Below the pieces are notes generated by a model, which saw only the letters and a list, made by a program, of their open reading frames with translations, searched no databases and was not told the origin of the DNA. The position numbers and the translations under genes are program-made. A DNA stretch of 64,000 nucleotides from Pelobates cultripes (taxonomy: Eukaryota; Chordata; Amphibia; Anura; Pelobatidae): the NCBI GenBank assembly GCA_933207985.1, contig OW240916.1, positions 298,595,582-298,659,581 on the forward strand. The letters run 5' to 3'. Shown here in pieces: positions 23,036 through 33,244 of this stretch (position 1 is its first letter; each line of letters begins with the position of its first letter).

Positions 23036-23668
23036 CTATAATGCAGAGGGCTGGCATCTCGTTGAGCTCTTGGTGAATATGCCCTCTGACAACCTCGGGC
23101 ACCCTACAGGTGGGTTGCGGAGGGGAGCCTGACTGGGGGTCTTGACCTTTGGTGGCGTAAGGACCAGGGTAGTAGCGTACCAGGTTCCTGTGGTTGTGGG
23201 TCGGGGTTGGGGCATCGTACAGTTCCGCTCAATATACCCAGGTTGGTTGCAACGGAAGCAGCGACTTTGAGTAAAGTTGGCCCGCGGTGGAGGGTGTGGT
23301 GCTCTGGCTGGGGGTCCTGGAGCTTGTCGTGGTGGCTGAGTAACCAATGGAATGGTTCGGGGAGAATAGGCTGGCGATGCTCCCGGGTGTAGGTGTGTTG
23401 GTCGCCGGGTATCCATGCATCGGTCTGCAAGTTGGGCAGTAGCTTCTAGGGTGCGTGGTTCATGATCTCTTAACAGTCCTGTACATCCTGGGCTGTGTTG
23501 GTAAAAAATTGTTCCAGTAGTATTTTCTGGAGCCCGTCTTCCAGGGTCTCTGCCTCGCACTCCTGGAGCCAATTTCGTATGACTCAGCTCATTCAGTGAG
23601 CCCATTCAGTGTGAGTGTCTCTTGGTCCTAGCCTGGCTTCTCAGAACCTTTAGCGGTACTAGTCTGGG
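23036..23668 (-). pseudogene. Gypsy gag C-terminal part with altered zinc knuckle
   Basis: The minus-strand frame 23605-23036 is rich in Pro, Thr and Arg and contains CFRCNQPGYIERNC. A CCHC zinc knuckle has the form CX2CX4HX4C. Here the histidine position is Tyr, so RNA binding was probably lost. The region continues to 23668, where the hAT-like element interrupts it, and resumes at 26311 towards the gag start. Confidence 0.7.
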
Positions 23669-23939
23669 GTGATAGCCAGGGGTGGGCTGGACCAGGGGGC
23701 AGGGAGGTAATTGCCTCCCAGGCCGCCCTAGATTATTTTAAAACCGGCCGCTGCAGGGCCGGTCCTAATGCTGCAGCCACCTGAGTGCTCTGTAAAGAGC
23801 ATCAGGCGGCTGCAGCGCTGCTTCTCACCTCACCTTCCCTGTAGCGTGGCCGAGCTCCTCTCCGGTCCGCGGCGCCCGGACGGACTGATAGGAAGGTGCA
23901 CACTCAGTGCACTTCCTGTCAGTCCGGCCGGGTACAGGA

Positions 23940-24545
23940 AACAGAAACTTTGTACAGGAAAGGGGAGGTGAGGGGGGGAGTAACAGAAGGGGGGAGTAAC
24001 AGAAGGGGGAGTAACAGGAGGTAACATAAGGAGGGGGGTGTAACAGAAGGAGAGGGGGAGAAGGAGAAGGGGAAGGAGGAGGGGGGTAAAAAAAGGAGGG
24101 GGGAGTAAGAAGAAGAAGGGGTAAGAAAAATTGGGGTAAGAAGAACAAGGGTGGAGTAAGAAGAACACAAAGAGGAGGGGGAGAGTAAGGGTGAGGAGAA
24201 GGGGAGATGAGGAGAAAGGGGGGACTGAGAAGAACAGGGAAGAACTGAGAAGAACTGAGAAGAACAGGGAGGGTGGGTGGTGAGGAGAACACAGGGAGGG
24301 GGAGGGGAGGAGGATATAGGGAGGAGAGGGGCTAAGAAGAACACAGGGAGGGGGGCGAGGAGAAGGGAAGATAAGGAGGACACAGGGAGGAGAGGGGTGA
24401 GGAGGACACAGGGAGGAAAGGGGGTGAGGAGGACACAGGGAGGGGGGAGGTGAGGAGAACACAGAGAGGGGGGAGGTGAGAAGAACACATGGAGGGTGGA
24501 GGGGGGGGTGAGTGTGAAAAGAGACCGCTAAGGGGCAGGGGAGAG
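23940..24545. repeat. Purine-rich degenerate minisatellite
   Basis: The plus strand is almost all A and G for 600 bp with units such as GGGGGAGTAACAGAAG and AGGAGAACACAGGGAGG. Minus-strand frames here (23825-24488) are Pro/Ser/Leu-rich artefacts. Confidence 0.85.
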
Positions 24546-24604
24546 CTCTAAGGGACAGAATGGACAGCTCTATAGGACAGGGGGCAAGACAGGGAGCTCT
24601 TTCA

Positions 24605-25145
24605 CACTATGCGCAAACACACACAATGCATCCCTATACATAAACATAAACACACAATGCATCCCTACACACACAGAAACACACAATGCATCCCTACACA
24701 CACAATGCATCCCTACACACACAGAAACACAACATGCTTCCCTTACACACAGAGAAACACACAATGCATCCATTACACACACACAATGCAACCCTTACAC
24801 ACAAAGACAATGCATCCTTTGCACACATACACAGAAACACACAATGCAAACCCTGACACACACATGCAAACACACACATTGCATCTCTTACACACACTCA
24901 ATGCACACACATACAGACACACACCTTGCATCCCTTATGCATACAAACACAGATTCACGCAATGCATCCCTTACACACAGCCAGAAACACACAATACATC
25001 CCTTATACACAAATACACACTGCTTCCACTACACACAAACACACTGCATCACCTACACAAACTGGTATCCCTATACACTACATACCATAAGCACACATAT
25101 TAGATCCTCTACAATAACACATAACACATCCCCTACACACTCCAC
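24605..25145. repeat. ACACAATGCATCCCT minisatellite
   Basis: Diverged tandem units of CACACACAATGCATCCCTTA with variable CA spacers. His/Thr-rich plus-strand frames (24609-25245) derive from it and are not genes. Confidence 0.85.
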
Positions 25146-25449
25146 TCCCTGTGAGCGAACTCATGGGTGGGTGGAACATATAAGTGGACTTATGAGTGGG
25201 CCTTGTGGACATACTCACCATCAGGCCCTGGGGCCCAGACCTTGAGCTGTGTAAGGGGCTCCAAAGAAATGGAGCTGCTTCCAATTCTCCCAGAACAGAA
25301 TTTTGTGACCACAGTTGCAAACAGCCTCCAGAGATCCTGTTTTATACCAGACCAGTGGAGCCAAACTGCAGCCCATCATCATCCTCATCTGGTTGTAAGT
25401 AGGCAATCTAGTATATTATTAGTGACACTAATCTATAATTTACCTCACA

Positions 25450-25760
25450 TTAAAGGGACACTATAGTCCCCAGAACCACTTCAGCTTAATGAAGTGGGTC
25501 TGGTGTCTATAGCCGGTCCCTGCAGGCCTTTTAATGTAAACACACACTATGTTCAGCACTGGCGTTAGTTCATATGGCAGATCATGTCTGTGGGGCATTG
25601 TGATGTCACATGGGGGCGGCAAAGTCAGCTGTTCCCCATGCAGCCACAGGTGCCGCTGTGCTGGGAGATTGTGATTACTCTTCACTTCCTCCCAGCCTAC
25701 AGAGCAGCGCATCGGAGAGAGAGAGGAGGAGGCATGATTTAATCTTACAACAAATCCAGT
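25450..25760. mobile_element. T2-type MITE, left part
   Basis: Starts TTAAAGGGACACTATAGTCC and continues with CAGAACCACTTCAGCTTAAT, the canonical T2 start. The right end was not found. Lies inside the 2.6-kb hAT-like element. Confidence 0.7.
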
Positions 25761-26310
25761 AAGCAAATCTTTATAAATTTGGGTGGATCAGCTCTGTTTC
25801 CACAGTTTATTGGTGTTTACTGTGATGTCTGTGTTAATATTGAGGGATTTCTAAGTAGTAACATCAGTGTGTGTCAGCAGGGCCAGTTGTTGCGGTGTGC
25901 AAGCTGTGCGGTCACGCAGGGTGCCATGACAACAGAGGCGCCTGGCGGCCAACACAGCTCACAAGTTGGGGACACCAGCATATTCAATTTAAACGATTTG
26001 CTGGTGGTCCACTGGTGCGCACCAGCAGTAGGTGCAGTCAGATTATATCCTCTCCCTCGTGGTTCCTGCGCTCAGTTAGTGAGTCAGAGCACAGGCTCAG
26101 AGATTCTCAGCCTGCGCTCTGACAACATTGAAAGTCAGAGCCGTGAAGGAGCGGGTATGGCAAAGAGCTACTGATTAGCATAACATCAATATCCGTTATA
26201 AAACCAGGAAAAGGTGGGTATTGATGGTGAACTGATTTGGTGGTGCAATGGGCCACTTGACTGATTTTGCCCCCCAGGCCTAAGGCTGCCAGCCCTCCCC
26301 TGGTGATAGT

Positions 26311-26916
26311 GTGCGTGCCAATAGTCGTTTCTTTACCTCTGGGTAATTTCAGCGCCATTCCTCTGGTATCACCCGATATGTCTCTACCACTCTTTCAGTC
26401 AGTTTCCCAACTAGGATGGGACCCATTCATGAAGATCTACCTAGTGTAGTTGACACTTCCTTTCATAGTCCTGTAGAAACAGATCAATGTCCCCCCCTTG
26501 GTCATCGAAGGTCTTAAAGGGCTGGTGTGTGACCTTGATGCTGCTGAGGGAGCAGGAACTTCTGCGGGATTGCAAATCATCTGGCATACTGGCCGTAACT
26601 CTGCTAATGGCCGGTTCCTTGGTTCATTCTCGTTGTGCCACTGCCATGATCCAGTCTACCACCTATTGTAGGGGTTTGGGCCATAGAAGGCAAGTTGTTC
26701 CCTCACCCATCTGGAGAGCTCATCGGAGGTTATCTGGGGTATCAGGAAATAGGGTGGGTCATTGGCTGGGCTGGGTGATCCATCCTGATCTAGGTTCATG
26801 AGAGCCGCAATTAGTTTGGGTTTCTTTGGCCCCGCTAGATCTTGTCCCTTCTCAGCCATTAGTTCTAGTAGGGTGGCTACAGTTAATTGCAGGTAATTTT
26901 CCGCCATCCTTGTCAC
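26311..26916 (-). pseudogene. Gypsy gag N-terminal part
   Basis: Minus-strand frame 26916-26656 gives an 86-residue piece; a likely initiator is the ATG at 26907 (MAENYLQLTVATLLELMAEK), about 60 bp after the primer-binding site. The helical segment LLELMAEKGQDLAGPKKPKL resembles the N-terminal domain of vertebrate Ty3/Gypsy Gag proteins. After 26656 the frame is lost. The coding region ran on to 26311, where the hAT-like element interrupts it. Confidence 0.65.
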
Positions 26917-26966
26917 TGTTGGCTATCAGGTGGAATGCTTTGCTGGACCTGGGTTGTATGGAGGAT

Positions 26967-26982
26967 CCTGCTTCTGACACCA
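26967..26982 (-). promoter_or_regulatory. Primer-binding site, tRNA-Leu type
   Basis: The minus strand reads TGGTGTCAGAAGCAGG one base after the LTR end ACATGACA. It matches the complement of the vertebrate tRNA-Leu 3' end (TGGTGTCAGAAGTGGG) at 14 of 16 positions. It fixes the LTR/gag boundary. Confidence 0.7.
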
Positions 26983-27003
26983 GTGTCATGTGTTCGCTAG
27001 TCT

Positions 27004-27833
27004 ATTGTAGAATTTTTCCAGCTGAGGAAGCCTATTGGCGAAACGCGTCCTGGAGGAACAGTGAGCACATGGAACTACCTATTGGACTATAGCCGAATAA
27101 GTGTTACTTATATTGATAGTATATTTTATATATTTTTATACTAAATTGTTAATATATATATTTTTTTTTTCTTTTATTTATAATAAATTATATTTTTACA
27201 CTTATGGCTTTTTTTTCCACCTGCTTTAACAAAGAAGGAATGTGGTCCTTAACCACATACGTCTTATGAAGTGAACCGACCGACTGGCTCTGGGTTTGTG
27301 AGTACATACGTACTACCTCATAATATCTACCTAGTATATCGACTGTACTACGCTATATATTTTTTTCCCTCCTATACCTATCATCTAGGACATAACCCCT
27401 GGAGAAATTCGGATCCAAAGGAGGGTGAGGGTCGCCTTAACAGACCCTAAGGCGCATATACCTGAGCTAGTGTTTTAGCTCAGAAAAGTGTGAGTCAGAA
27501 ATTTATATTTCTTCATTTACTATATATTTATATACAGGTTACTATGTTTTGTATATTTGTGTTTTGTATTTAAGGTTTATTTGGAAGTATTGGGACAATA
27601 TATATATATATATATATACGATCCCTTAAAGGTATATCATAAATATTTCCTTTATACACCTACATATCTACTATAGGCAATTAGAGCGCTACACCTGATA
27701 CTTCTTCTCTCCACAATTTCTGATAGAAAGATAAGCACGGTGATATAGCAGCTCACGGAAATATTGGTATATACTAGGATATAAAATTACGTAAATAAGC
27801 GCTTGTACTCTCCATTCTGTACATTTATTGTAG
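27004..27833 (+). mobile_element. Hammerhead-bearing element inserted in the Gypsy LTR
   Basis: Insertion 27011-27826 (816 bp), flanked by ATTGTAG at 27004-27010 and 27827-27833. Removing it restores the LTR continuity seen in the 3' copy (TCTATTG...TATTCC). The first 45 bp form a hammerhead-like core. The rest is AT-rich, non-coding, with T-runs, a TA run at 27600-27619 and GGAGGGTGAGGGTCGCC near 27421. There is no second core, so this is a monomer-type or 5'-anchored copy. It is probably a Penelope-like or retrozyme-like non-autonomous element. Its HHR/GCGAAACGCG start is similar to the decayed start at 62438. Confidence 0.65.
27011..27062 (+). ncRNA. Hammerhead-like ribozyme core
   Basis: Stem I strand TTTTTCCAG (27013-27021) pairs with CTGGAGGAA (27050-27058, two G-U). 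Core CTGAGGA 27022-27028; one extra A; stem II GCC/GGC with a TATT loop (27030-27039); GAAA 27040-27043; stem III palindrome ACGCGT 27043-27048; cleavage predicted after C27049. The extra A before stem II is non-canonical. As in the 20-kb copy, stem III is self-complementary, so a dimer is needed. Confidence 0.6.
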
Positions 27834-28089
27834 GTATTCCTTCGATCCTCCACTAGTCCTAGTTCCAGACACACTGAATATGGTGATAGTGCTATTGTTA
27901 TGTAGACTTTTCCTAATACAATGGACGCAACCAGTTGTATTGAGTAGAAGAATCAATCTGAGCTTTATTAGGCCACACTCAGCTTTTTATACATTGCCCC
28001 TAGCATGGGATTTCCAAGACAAAATCACAGGGGTTTCCTTCCCTCAAGCCTTTGTGTTTGAGAGATAATTGAGCTCCAATTAAAATAAC

Positions 28090-28196
28090 TCAATTATCTT
28101 TAAAATAAGGAAACTTACATACAATTTTAACATATCACGTAAATACATGAAAACAGTACAGGAACCCCATTAAAACCATATTCCTGAATAGTAAAC
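28090..28196. other. Short AT-rich spacer
   Basis: Between the Gypsy LTR side and the CCGAA repeat. No feature. Confidence 0.3.
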
Positions 28197-28620
28197 ATGT
28201 TCAATTCGCTTTGTTCCGAATATACATTCGGCCAAATTTTGTGCAATTCGGACATTCGGATGCTTACGAATGTCCGAAGTTCGAATTGCCGAATTGCGAA
28301 TTTCCAAATTGCTGAAGTGCTGAACCGAATTGCCAAAGTTCCGAATAGCCGAAGTTCTGAATTGCTTCGGACTTCCGAATTGCTTCGGATTTCTGAAAAT
28401 TGGCAAAACAAGTGGTTCGGATTTAGGGGTTACAGTTAAGGTTTAGGGATAGGGTCTAGGGTCCGAATTACCAAAATTCCGAATTGCCAAAGTTCTGAAC
28501 CAAACCGAATGCCATTGGCCCGAATTGCTGAAGCAGACAAATTTTTTTACTTACCTGAATTTCTGAACCAAACCAATTTTTTTGCCCATGCACATGCCTA
28601 CCGAATTGCCCCTCTCGTTT
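28197..28620. repeat. CCGAA/TTCGG-rich dispersed repeat
   Basis: Dense alternation of CCGAATTGC and TTCGGACATTCGGA motifs. It ends with AATTTTTTTGCCCATGCACA at 28575-28595, the inverted counterpart of the start of the block at 15707. A GGGTTAGGG-like GGGGTTACAGTTAAGGTTTA tract sits in the middle. Confidence 0.6.
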
Positions 28621-29000
28621 TACTGAACCCATCTAAACGCTTTTTGGATATGTTGTGCGCTCAGATCGTTTTGGTTTTGACTGACTTTTGGGGTTCCTGT
28701 GGGTACATCGACGAACGCTTCCCCTGGCTTTTAAGAAATGAATGCTTTCCTTGTTCTGTAGTTCCTTACTCCCAAATGCGTTCTCCTAGCTGGTCGGAAA
28801 GTCGAACGGGCAGTGGTACAAGTTTCAGAGCTGTTTGCAAGCTCGTGTAACCAACTCAGAGATCCATGCAGTCAACTACCATGTACCGCTGCCTGTGTTC
28901 GGGAGACAAGATGGCCTGATAGCACGTGTGTTCGTATATGCGAATGGCGGCCACCCCAGCCGAACACAAGGGAACAATTATTTGATAGTGATTCCATTAA
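28621..29000 (-). repeat. LTR-like dispersed repeat fragment
   Basis: The segment with GTTCGGGAGACAAGATGGCC, then GCACGTG and AATGGCGGCCACC, matches the reverse complement of 32890-32990. The two are therefore diverged copies of one repeat in opposite orientation. Minus orientation is given relative to the TATA-bearing copy at 32.7 kb. Confidence 0.5.
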
Positions 29001-29579
29001 AATGCAAGGGGATGTCAGACAAAAAAAAGTAAAAATAAGAGAACACATACAAGGAGTCCTGTCTCCCGTGACACATATTATATGATTTAGGGGTCAAGTC
29101 CTGGGGAAAAAAAGTGTGGGAACTCATCCAAGATCCACTCCCTCCCCCCCCAAAAAAACCCAATACGCTCGTATGCATATATATTGTAAAGTGCCAATTT
29201 ACAAAGATAAGTATATGGAGAGATCCTCTCTGGAGTATGTCCAAGTTTTCCGTGCTCATTTATTAATGCTGTCAGAGTAGATGGTCCTCTTTGTAGAGTT
29301 TGGGATAAAACTCCTAATCCTGACAAATTCAACCCAGTTTACACGGAGCAATTTGTAATTTTTTCTTTTTGTTTGAAGTATTATATTTTTATCACGCATA
29401 AATTTATGAAAAGTTAAGTTTTAACTACTACCAAAGTCCCAAAGGAGGGCTTATACCACTTTCTTTTCATAAGGGCACTTTAATATTACTTGTCAGTATC
29501 TACTTGGCCCCTTTAGAGGTGCCCACTCCCACTCACTATACTTGATTTCCCATGTCTCATATATACTGTGCTTTAAGTT
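29001..29579. other. No recognisable feature
   Basis: A CCCCCCCAAAAAA tract at about 29147-29159. Otherwise nothing supported. Confidence 0.4.
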
Positions 29580-29890
29580 TAGACACATACAATCACACAC
29601 ACACTAACAGACATACTTACTGACACACACACAAACACTGACAGACAGAAAGACACAGACACTGACACACACTTACTGACACACACACACAAACACTGAC
29701 AGACAGACACACACACAGACACTGACACACACTTACTGACAGACAGACACACACACATTTACTGACAGACAGACAGATGCACACTGACACAAATATACTT
29801 ACTGACAGACACACACACACACACACACACTGACAGTCACACTGACAGACACACACACTTACTTATAAACACCCTTATTAACACACACTC
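29580..29890. repeat. CA-rich minisatellite (ACTGACAGACACACA)n
   Basis: Irregular tandem units of ACTTACTGACAGACAGACAC type. The Cys/Val-rich minus-strand frame 29617-29856 is a by-product. Confidence 0.9.
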
Positions 29891-30079
29891 ACAAATTAAT
29901 TGTATTGCTTGTTTCTCCTACCACTAGAAATCCTCTCACTGGGGTCGAGTACTTCAAATCTCTTCCTTCTCCTCTCTCCTCCCTCGCGCTGTTTAGTGAT
30001 ACTGGGCCGGAATTACGTCATATTTCGGCTCCCGGCATCACCATAGAGGGAGCGCGAGGGAGCAAGAAAATGATCAGCT

Positions 30080-30575
30080 AATATTTTCATTTTGTAATAT
30101 TTTGATATTTTTGACATGTTTAGATATATTTTAGAAGTTTATTCAAACATACTAAATCATTTGCAAAGCTTATGCAACAATATTAAATTACAGCTCTGGT
30201 GTTGAGCCTTAAATTTGCCAAATTGTTGCTCTCTGATGACCTATTTGACATCTGACCCTTGTCGACATCTGACTCTGTCCTCACTCCAGCCCAGCGCAGT
30301 CTGGTATATTTCTGCAGAATTGGCACCTGCCTCTGGGACAAGCAGGTGCCTCCTCTGCATTGCCAAATAAGCGCCTCTCCAGGTGCCCCCTTAGTTGGCT
30401 GACTTGCCACCTGCTGGGCTCCCTGTGACAGGCCATCTGCCTGCTCCAAACGGCACCTCCCACCTCTTGGTGCGGTGCATTCCTTGAATCGGTCCTGCAG
30501 GACTACTAAGGGGGACGGCGCTCCTGCCGTGGAAAAAGTGCAGGTTCCTGCAGGACTCGAGCCCTGATATGATTT
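30080..30575. repeat. Local duplication, filled-site copy
   Basis: 30080-30249 is nearly identical to 32223-32390, and both are followed by TGATATGATTT (30565-30575 and 32395-32405). In this copy 315 bp (30250-30564) replace the four bases TTAC of the other copy. The inserted DNA is GC-rich (GCAGGTGCC and CCTGCAGGACT motifs) and has no coding content. No clear target duplication surrounds it. Confidence 0.75.
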
Positions 30576-32140
30576 AATAAAAAGGTTTGGATTGTTAAAG
30601 CTTTATTTTTTTATATATGGCTTTCACTTTATCTGTTTTCTTACTGTGGTTTAGGCATGCAGCTCAGCACTGATGAGTGGCTGACATTACTGGTTACATA
30701 GACATACTTGTGTACATAGTACAACAAAGTTAGAATTTGATTTATTTAGATTTTGTCACTAGGCTCAATTATTCAGACACAGTTATATTCCCTCATAAAA
30801 AAAATCTATATTAAATGAATCCCTTCATTTAGTGAAAAACAGGATAAATAGCTAGAATAATCATCTGAAATAAAATAGTAAATTTTTTTTGTAAAATTTT
30901 TCATTTTTAGATAATTAAAAAATAAACTCATTTACATTCTCACAATAAGACTTTTCCAGTCCTGACAGTTCCTGAATTCTTTGCCACATTCAGGAGATGT
31001 GAGAGAAATAAGTAAAAATAAGCAAAAATGTATGAAGTTAATTTTGAGTATATGACTGTCAGGCTGGTCTGAATGTTTTGTCACTTCCTGGTGTGAAATT
31101 AATGCATAAAAATTTACAAATATCCTGCTTATATCTACATAGAAGGATCTGCAGGCATTTCTGGGAATGTAGCTTTCAGACAGAGCCTCAATGCTTGCTT
31201 ATATCTACATAAAAAGAGTGCCTGGCATTTTTAGGACTGTAGTTTTGAATGCAAAAATGTGCATTATATGGAAAAAATGGATCTGAAGAATACTGGAGAT
31301 TTCCTAAACATATATTTGGTAGTCCTCCTTATAAATAGTTTTTACTTTGCCAAATATATTTATAAAGATCAGACCAATATGAAACCATGGGTTTAGTTTT
31401 AAATGTTAGATATCGGACACATCAGTTCATTTACATTTTAGACACATTGTAGACCTTGATCCATATGAGTTGCACACGTTTATAAAGAGATATAAAGATT
31501 CCCTTCAAAATTGTTACTATGCCTTTCAAAAGCCTATTTAAGAGCTGAGATGCATTTATTTCATTTATCTTAATGAGACTCAAAATTTGTAACTTGATCC
31601 ATTTGTCTTTGATGTGTTGCTGCCACTTCCAGCTATTGCTAGACACTGCCACATTGATTGCGGTTTATTTAATGTTATTGGGACAGCACACATGGGCTTA
31701 TACATGCTCTCAAAAGTATTAATAGAACTATGTATAAATTCTGATTTATGGGACAATTCTTGAATATGTAAGCTGTTAAAAGCATTTGTGGATTCGCCAT
31801 CGAATTGACCATGCTCTTCTCTTGTAAAGCCTGACGACCGTTTTTAAATTAAAGTAACAATGGTTTGTGGTATTTTGACTTGCTTATCAAGCACATAATG
31901 ACTACAGACCATTCTCTGTGAGACATTTATAAAGCCTTAAAATCTTGATAAGGTTCTCAAAAATACCAAAATTTAATTATCTTAAGGTGGCGGTAAATCA
32001 CTATCATTAGCCCATAGTCCATGTGTCATTATCGGGTTTTTGGTTTATTTACTAAGCTCAGCCAATTCAAAATAATTTATCCTTAAAAATCCCTGCAGAC
32101 CTTAATTGTGACTTCTGTGGATAAATAATTTGATAAGTTT
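30576..32140. other. AT-rich stretch with a weak tandem duplication
   Basis: CTGCTTATATCTACATA occurs at 31126 and at 31195 with similar following sequence (about 70-bp period). No gene or other repeat seen. Confidence 0.4.
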
Positions 32141-32149
32141 TTAATATTT

Positions 32150-32405
32150 AATATTGCTGGATAAGCTTTTCAAATGATTTCATATTTTTGATAAACTTTT
32201 AAAATGATTTAAGATTATGAAAAATATTTTCATTTTGTAATATTTTGATATTTTTGACGTTTAGATATATTTTAGAAGTTTATTCAAACATACTAAATCA
32301 TTTGCAAAGCTTATGCAACAGTATTAAATTACAGCTCTGGTGTTGAGCCTTAAATTTGCCAAATTGTTGCTCTCCGATGACCTATTTGACTTACTGATAT
32401 GATTT
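32150..32405. repeat. Local duplication, empty-site copy, with fold-back arms
   Basis: The left arm GGATAAGCTTTTCAAATGAT (32160) and right arm AAATCATTTGCAAAGCTTAT (32295) are inverted copies, a small fold-back element. The right arm plus about 80 bp of flank is duplicated at 30080-30249. Confidence 0.6.
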
Positions 32406-32710
32406 GGCAATGAGAATACCCCAGTTTTTTGTGGTGTCATTGTGGTGCTGTTAGCCTCACAAGAAATGATGCTGACAGCTTCTCTGGACTACTCTGTATC
32501 ATGTGTCTGACTCACAGTGGTCTTCAAGCAATGGCTGTATTTTTTCTGCCTGATCCTGCTGAAATATCCTGTTGAACAGATGATTACCATCCTGGGTCTC
32601 TCGCTGTATTGAGGTCCATAGAGGCTTATATTGCAGTCACAGTCCCCCCTTCAGCCAGAAGTGGTTGGGGCTGCTTGAGATCTATCGCATAGGCAATCAC
32701 TCTTTAGCTC
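32406..32710. other. No recognisable feature
   Basis: Mixed-composition DNA without repeat or gene signature. Confidence 0.35.
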
Positions 32711-32714
32711 AATA

Positions 32715-33244
32715 ACCAGTGATGTAGCTGTGAAGGATATCCCAGTAACCGTTCGGTTATTTCCACTCCCTGCTACTTAATTCCCTTGGTTATTTGTTTT
32801 ATTTTTTGTTGTTCGGTAAATCATCCGAACGGAGACCACCCTGGGTACTAATCAGAATGGGGAACACTGTGTAACCATACAAAAACCGCAGACTATTTGA
32901 ATGCTCCTAGGTGGCCGCCATTTCATGCATACGAATGCACGTGGTGAGAACAATGGACGGCGGCCATCTTGTCTCCCGAACATGGCCAGCGGGACTTGGT
33001 CGTTGAGTGCCTGGAAATGTTTTTGGCATGGCACTCGCACGAACCCCGGTCAATTATCTTGCTGGCTCAGAGGAGGAGTTTGATGCTGTATAAATTGAAT
33101 GCCCTTTCTTGCCATTAAACCAGTCTTGTTCCAGCATTAAGCTTTGACTCATGTGTGAATTATTATGCGACACCAGTGATATTTTAACCTGTGGATTACT
33201 GGTGATATTATTTTATTGGAATAAGAGAATGACAGATGGTAACA
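32715..33244 (+). mobile_element. LTR-like block (probable solo LTR)
   Basis: GC-rich centre followed by TATAAAT (33089-33095) and, 20 bp on, ATTAAA (33114-33119). The end ATGGTAACA at 33244 fits an LTR terminus. The start is uncertain and no target duplication could be found, so LTR status is tentative. A diverged inverted copy of the middle lies at 28880-29000. Confidence 0.4.

Larger units (their letters stand above)
23669..26310. mobile_element. hAT-like non-autonomous element, 2.6 kb, inserted in Gypsy gag
   Basis: The element is 23677-26302, with terminal repeats CAGGGGTGGGCTGG on the left and CCAGCCCTCCCCTG on the right (one mismatch). It is flanked by GTGATAGC (23669-23676) and GTGATAGT (26303-26310), an 8-bp duplication with one change. 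It carries no transposase. The interior is a GC-rich left part, a purine-rich tract (23940-24545), an ACACAATGCATCCCT minisatellite (24605-25145), a T2 fragment (25450-25760) and a GC-rich right part. The 8-bp duplication and CAG ends indicate the hAT superfamily. Confidence 0.8.
21734..28070 (-). mobile_element. Decayed Ty3/Gypsy LTR retrotransposon with two nested insertions
   Basis: Minus-strand order: LTR with TATAAAAAGC (27991-27982) and AATAAAGC (27969-27962), LTR end ACATGACA at 26984, primer-binding site, gag start, zinc knuckle, reverse transcriptase, RNase H end, polypurine tract, LTR remnant (21800-21734). Two younger insertions interrupt it: a hAT-like element (23677-26302) in gag and a hammerhead-bearing element (27011-27826) in the LTR. 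Integrase is not seen between the RNase H end and the polypurine tract. The 3' LTR remnant is only 67 bp, so it was shortened. The outer LTR limit near 28070 is approximate. Confidence 0.75.

Noticed and set aside
24609..25245. 164-codon His/Thr-rich frame
   Set aside because: Product of the CACACAATGCATCCCT minisatellite.
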